Below are positions 6,654-8,949 of a DNA stretch of 8,949 nt, one piece after another. The stretch covers positions 1 through 8,949 of the forward strand of contig DIFW01000016.1 in assembly GCA_002419295.1 (NCBI GenBank), given 5' to 3'. Source of the stretch: Patescibacteria group bacterium UBA5738 (GTDB taxonomy: Bacteria > Patescibacteriota > Minisyncoccia > Minisyncoccales > UBA5738). Position numbers and translations under genes: made by a program. The notes beneath the pieces are model-generated. The model was not told the DNA's origin and did no database searches. It worked only from the letters and a program-made list of their open reading frames with translations. How positions within the stretch are numbered: the first letter of the stretch is position 1; every line of letters begins with the position of its first letter.

Positions 6654-7649
6654 ATGAAGGAAAAAATTGGGCAAAATAAAATAGTTATTTATAAGACCGC
6701 GAAAAACGAGGTTGATTTGAGCGTGCGGTTGGAGAATGAATCGGTTTGGCTGGCGCAAGCCCAGATTGCGTTGCTTTTTGGCGCTGAAAGAAGCGTAATA
6801 ACCAAACATTTACGCAATATTTTTTTAGAAAAAGAGTTGAAAGAAAAAACAGTATGTGCAAAATTTGCACAAACTGCCGCTGACGGTAAAATATATAAGA
6901 CGCAATTTTATAATCTTGATGCAATTATTTCGGTTGGTTATCGTGTCAATTCCAAATTGGCGACTCAATTCCGCGTTTGGGCGACAAAAACCTTAAAAAA
7001 TTATTTGGTCAAGGGTTATGTTGTTAATGAAAAGCGGCTTTTGGAATCAAGAGAAAAATTTAATGAATTGCAGGTAGCGATAGATTTTTTGCAGAAAAAG
7101 TCAAAGACCGAGCTATTGAGCGGTTACGCGGACAAAGTTTTGGATTTGTTGGCCGATTACGCTAAAACGCTGTCGTTACTGGAACAATACGACAAAAACG
7201 CGGTTGTTTCGGCAAAAGGAATTAAAACCGATTTTATTTTAAAATATGAAGATTGTTTGGCAATTATTTCCGAGATTAAAAGCAACTTGATAGATAAGAG
7301 TGAAGCCGGTGATTTGTTTGGACATTTGCGGGATGATATTTTCAAAGGTATTATCGGTGCGCTTTATCAAACCTTTGCCGGCAAAGAATTATATCCGGCG
7401 CTGGAAGATAAGGCATCCCATCTGCTATACTTGATAATCAAGGATCATCCGTTTAGCGATGGCAACAAGCGGATCGGATCGTTTTTGTTCGTTTATTTCT
7501 TGGATAGGACAAATTCGCTTTATCGCAAAATCGGTGAGCGCAAAATCAATGATAACGCGTTAACGGCATTGGCGTTGTTGGTTGCCCAAAGCGATCCGAA
7601 AGAAAAAGAAATAATGATAAAAATTATTAAAAATCTAATCGCGGATTAA
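6654..7649 (+). CDS. RhuM-Fic/Doc fusion protein
   Basis: A 331-residue two-domain protein. Residues about 9-130 are a RhuM-type domain: NKIVIYKT, the SVWLAQAQIALLF helix pair, FYNLDAIISVGYRVNS, and FRVWATKTLKNYLVKGY. A helical linker at about 130-185 follows. The C-terminal Fic/Doc domain carries QTFAGKELYPALEDKASHLL and the active-site loop HPFSDGNKR at 265-273. The catalytic H265, the acidic D269 and N271 are present. The position of the second Gly in the AMPylating HPFx(D/E)GNGRxxR motif is K272, as in Doc (HxFxDANKR), a kinase of EF-Tu. The loop therefore mixes Fic and Doc features, and its reaction cannot be decided from sequence. No separate antitoxin is seen beside it; the RhuM domain may regulate expression or activity. 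In-frame GTGs at 6639 and 6642 exist. I chose ATG 6654 because RhuM proteins begin a few residues before the IVIYKT strand; GAGGTG at 6635-6640 lies 13 bases upstream, rather far for a good site. Confidence 0.9.
   Translation: MKEKIGQNKIVIYKTAKNEVDLSVRLENESVWLAQAQIALLFGAERSVITKHLRNIFLEKELKEKTVCAKFAQTAADGKIYKTQFYNLDAIISVGYRVNSKLATQFRVWATKTLKNYLVKGYVVNEKRLLESREKFNELQVAIDFLQKKSKTELLSGYADKVLDLLADYAKTLSLLEQYDKNAVVSAKGIKTDFILKYEDCLAIISEIKSNLIDKSEAGDLFGHLRDDIFKGIIGALYQTFAGKELYPALEDKASHLLYLIIKDHPFSDGNKRIGSFLFVYFLDRTNSLYRKIGERKINDNALTALALLVAQSDPKEKEIMIKIIKNLIAD
6850..6876. repeat. 27-base odd palindrome inside the RhuM-Fic coding sequence
   Basis: The arms CAGTATGTGCAAA (6850-6862) and TTTGCACAAACTG (6864-6876) match at 12 of 13 pairs around a central A at 6863; the inner eight pairs are unbroken. 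The single mismatch is A-A (6854 with 6872). The centre is the third base of the codon for K70 in the K-F pair, exactly the aligned position of the palindrome centre in the rhuM gene at 2395. The arm sequences of the two genes differ at most positions, yet both remain self-complementary. Confidence 0.9.
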
Positions 7650-7658
7650 AACAATACT

Positions 7659-8949
7659 ATGGAAACAGAAAATAAAAATATGAAGCAGGATATTAACCAG
7701 AGGAATGTGGTGTGGTTCAAGGAAGTGGCCAAGAAGGATGTGGAACTGGTCGGGGGGAAGAACGGGTCGTTGGGCGAGATGTTTTCCCAGCTGGGCGAAA
7801 AAGGCGTGCCGGTGCCCAACGGATTTATCACCACCAGCACGGCTTTTTGGCGTTATTTAAAATTCAACGGGATCGATAAAAAATTGGGAGATATATTCAA
7901 CGGCTTGGATGTCAATAATCTAAAACAGCTCAAAAAAGCCAGCGTTACCGCGCGCAATCTGGTGCTTAAAGGAGAATTTCCCCCGGATTTTAAAAATGAA
8001 ATTTTGGCGGCCTACAAGGAATTGTCGGCATATTACAAAACCAAAAATTTGAATGTGGCGGTGCGGTCGTCCGCGACCGCGGAAGATTTGGCCGGAGCGT
8101 CGTTCGCCGGCGCACACGAAACCTATTTAAACATCGATACGCCCGCGGAACTGCTGGACGCGGTGAAGAAATGCATTTCGTCGCTGTATTTGGATCGGGC
8201 GATCGTCTATCGCGCCGAAAAAGGTTTTGACACGCTCAAAGTGGCGCTGTCGGTGGGCGTGATGAAAATGGTGCGTTCGGATATGGCTTCGGCGGGGATT
8301 ATGTTCACCTTGGACACGGAAACCGGATTTCGCAACGCGGTATTGATAAATTCAATCTACGGCGCGGGGGAAATGATCGTGAAAGGCCATGTGGTGGCCG
8401 ACCAATATTATGTTTTCAAGCCCGCTCTCAAAACGGGCAAAACCGCGATTATTTCCAAAACATTGGGCAACAAAGACATTAAATATATTTTTGACAAGAA
8501 AGTCGGCTTGAAGGAAATGAAAGTTTCGGCCAGGGATCGGGCGAAATTTTCGCTCACCGACAAAGAAGCCGAACAGCTGGCCAAATGGGCGGTGATCATC
8601 GAAGAGCATTACCAAGGGCCGCAGGACATTGAATGGGCCAAAGACGGCAAGAGCGGCCAGTTGTTTATTGTCCAAGCGCGGCCCGAAACCATCTATGCCG
8701 GAAACGAAGGTAAAAATGTGTACGAAGAATATGAAGTTAAAACCAACGCCAAACCGCTGGTAACCGGAATCGCCGTGGGAAACAAGATCGGCCAGGGCAA
8801 AATCCACATCATTCCCAATGTCAAACAAATCAACCAATTCAAGAAAGGCGAGATTTTGGTTACGAATATGACCGATCCGGACTGGGTGCCGATCATGCGC
8901 ATCGCTTCGGCGATCGTGACCGACGAAGGCACCAAAACCTGCCACGCGG
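7659..8949 (+). CDS. ppsA: Phosphoenolpyruvate synthase, N-terminal part (runs off right edge)
   Basis: PEP synthase converts pyruvate, ATP and water into PEP, AMP and phosphate through a phosphohistidine, allowing flux from pyruvate back toward sugars. The 430 codons present cover the whole ATP-binding domain. Recognisable motifs in order: VGGKNGSLGEM at 31-41, GVPVPNGFITT at 49-59, AVRSSATAEDLAGASFAGAH at 134-153, LDRAIVYR at 178-185, VALSVGVMKMVRSD at 195-208, GIMFTLDTETGFRN at 213-226, and DIEWAKDG at 323-330 followed by IVQARPET at 337-344. The central swivelling phosphohistidine domain then begins and reaches LVTNMTDPDWVPIM at 400-413 and TCHA, whose H429 is the catalytic histidine. The window ends four bases after that codon, so the rest of this domain and the PEP/pyruvate barrel lie outside. 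The ATG at 7659 is 9 bases after the RhuM-Fic stop. No Shine-Dalgarno is visible; ATG 7680 is a possible alternative. Pyruvate phosphate dikinase is less likely given the motif wording. Confidence 0.96.
   Translation, partial: METENKNMKQDINQRNVVWFKEVAKKDVELVGGKNGSLGEMFSQLGEKGVPVPNGFITTSTAFWRYLKFNGIDKKLGDIFNGLDVNNLKQLKKASVTARNLVLKGEFPPDFKNEILAAYKELSAYYKTKNLNVAVRSSATAEDLAGASFAGAHETYLNIDTPAELLDAVKKCISSLYLDRAIVYRAEKGFDTLKVALSVGVMKMVRSDMASAGIMFTLDTETGFRNAVLINSIYGAGEMIVKGHVVADQYYVFKPALKTGKTAIISKTLGNKDIKYIFDKKVGLKEMKVSARDRAKFSLTDKEAEQLAKWAVIIEEHYQGPQDIEWAKDGKSGQLFIVQARPETIYAGNEGKNVYEEYEVKTNAKPLVTGIAVGNKIGQGKIHIIPNVKQINQFKKGEILVTNMTDPDWVPIMRIASAIVTDEGTKTCHA

Noticed and set aside
8352..8945. 197-codon open frame on the minus strand within ppsA
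   Set aside because: It is antisense to conserved PEP synthase sequence, including the TCHA motif; no independent evidence of coding.
1..8949. tRNA, rRNA, CRISPR array, insertion sequence or transposase
   Set aside because: I looked for these on both strands by eye and saw no cloverleaf, regularly spaced repeats, transposase motifs or terminal inverted repeats with target duplications.

Overview
The window looks like a chromosomal segment from a Candidate Phyla Radiation bacterium, most likely a Parcubacteria-type (Patescibacteria) lineage. This is inferred from gene content: a conserved Patescibacteria-like C-terminal protein tail, a surface protein with PsbP-like and CGxGxC modules, RhuM genes, and a DUF6922/AbiEii pair. 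Packing is also consistent: gaps are short, Shine-Dalgarno sequences are weak or absent, every intact gene ends in TAA, and everything lies on the plus strand. No database search was possible, so the lineage is a judgement from recognised families.

Layout. Positions 1-375 hold the 3' end of a conserved hypothetical gene. Positions 387-2114 encode a membrane-anchored or secreted multidomain protein. Positions 2183-3002 are a RhuM-family gene broken by an internal out-of-frame deletion. Positions 3010-4968 encode an intact AMP-forming acetyl-CoA synthetase (acsA). A hairpin terminator candidate follows, then a probably leaderless toxin-antitoxin-like pair: DUF6922 (5082-5318) overlapping an AbiEii-type nucleotidyltransferase (5291-5974). 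After a second hairpin and an orphan reading-frame remnant come a small single-pass membrane protein (6102-6626) and a RhuM-Fic/Doc fusion (6654-7649). The window ends inside ppsA, phosphoenolpyruvate synthase (7659 to the right edge), cut just after its catalytic histidine.

The two metabolic genes could work together in carbon handling: acetyl-CoA synthetase links acetate and acetyl-CoA, and PEP synthase returns pyruvate to PEP. The genes between them are accessory or defence-like (RhuM, AbiEii, Fic), and they are more AT-rich than acsA and ppsA.

The most interesting signal lies inside the two RhuM-domain genes. Each carries a roughly 25-base odd-length DNA palindrome centred on the third base of the same aligned Lys codon, in a Lys-Phe pair 38 residues after the conserved Trp. 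The two palindromes have different sequences. Seven arm positions changed on both sides in a compensating way, so self-complementarity has been kept while the sequence and encoded peptide changed. This suggests the palindrome itself is functional, for example as an operator inside the gene recognised by its own product, or as an RNA hairpin. I know of no description of such a system.
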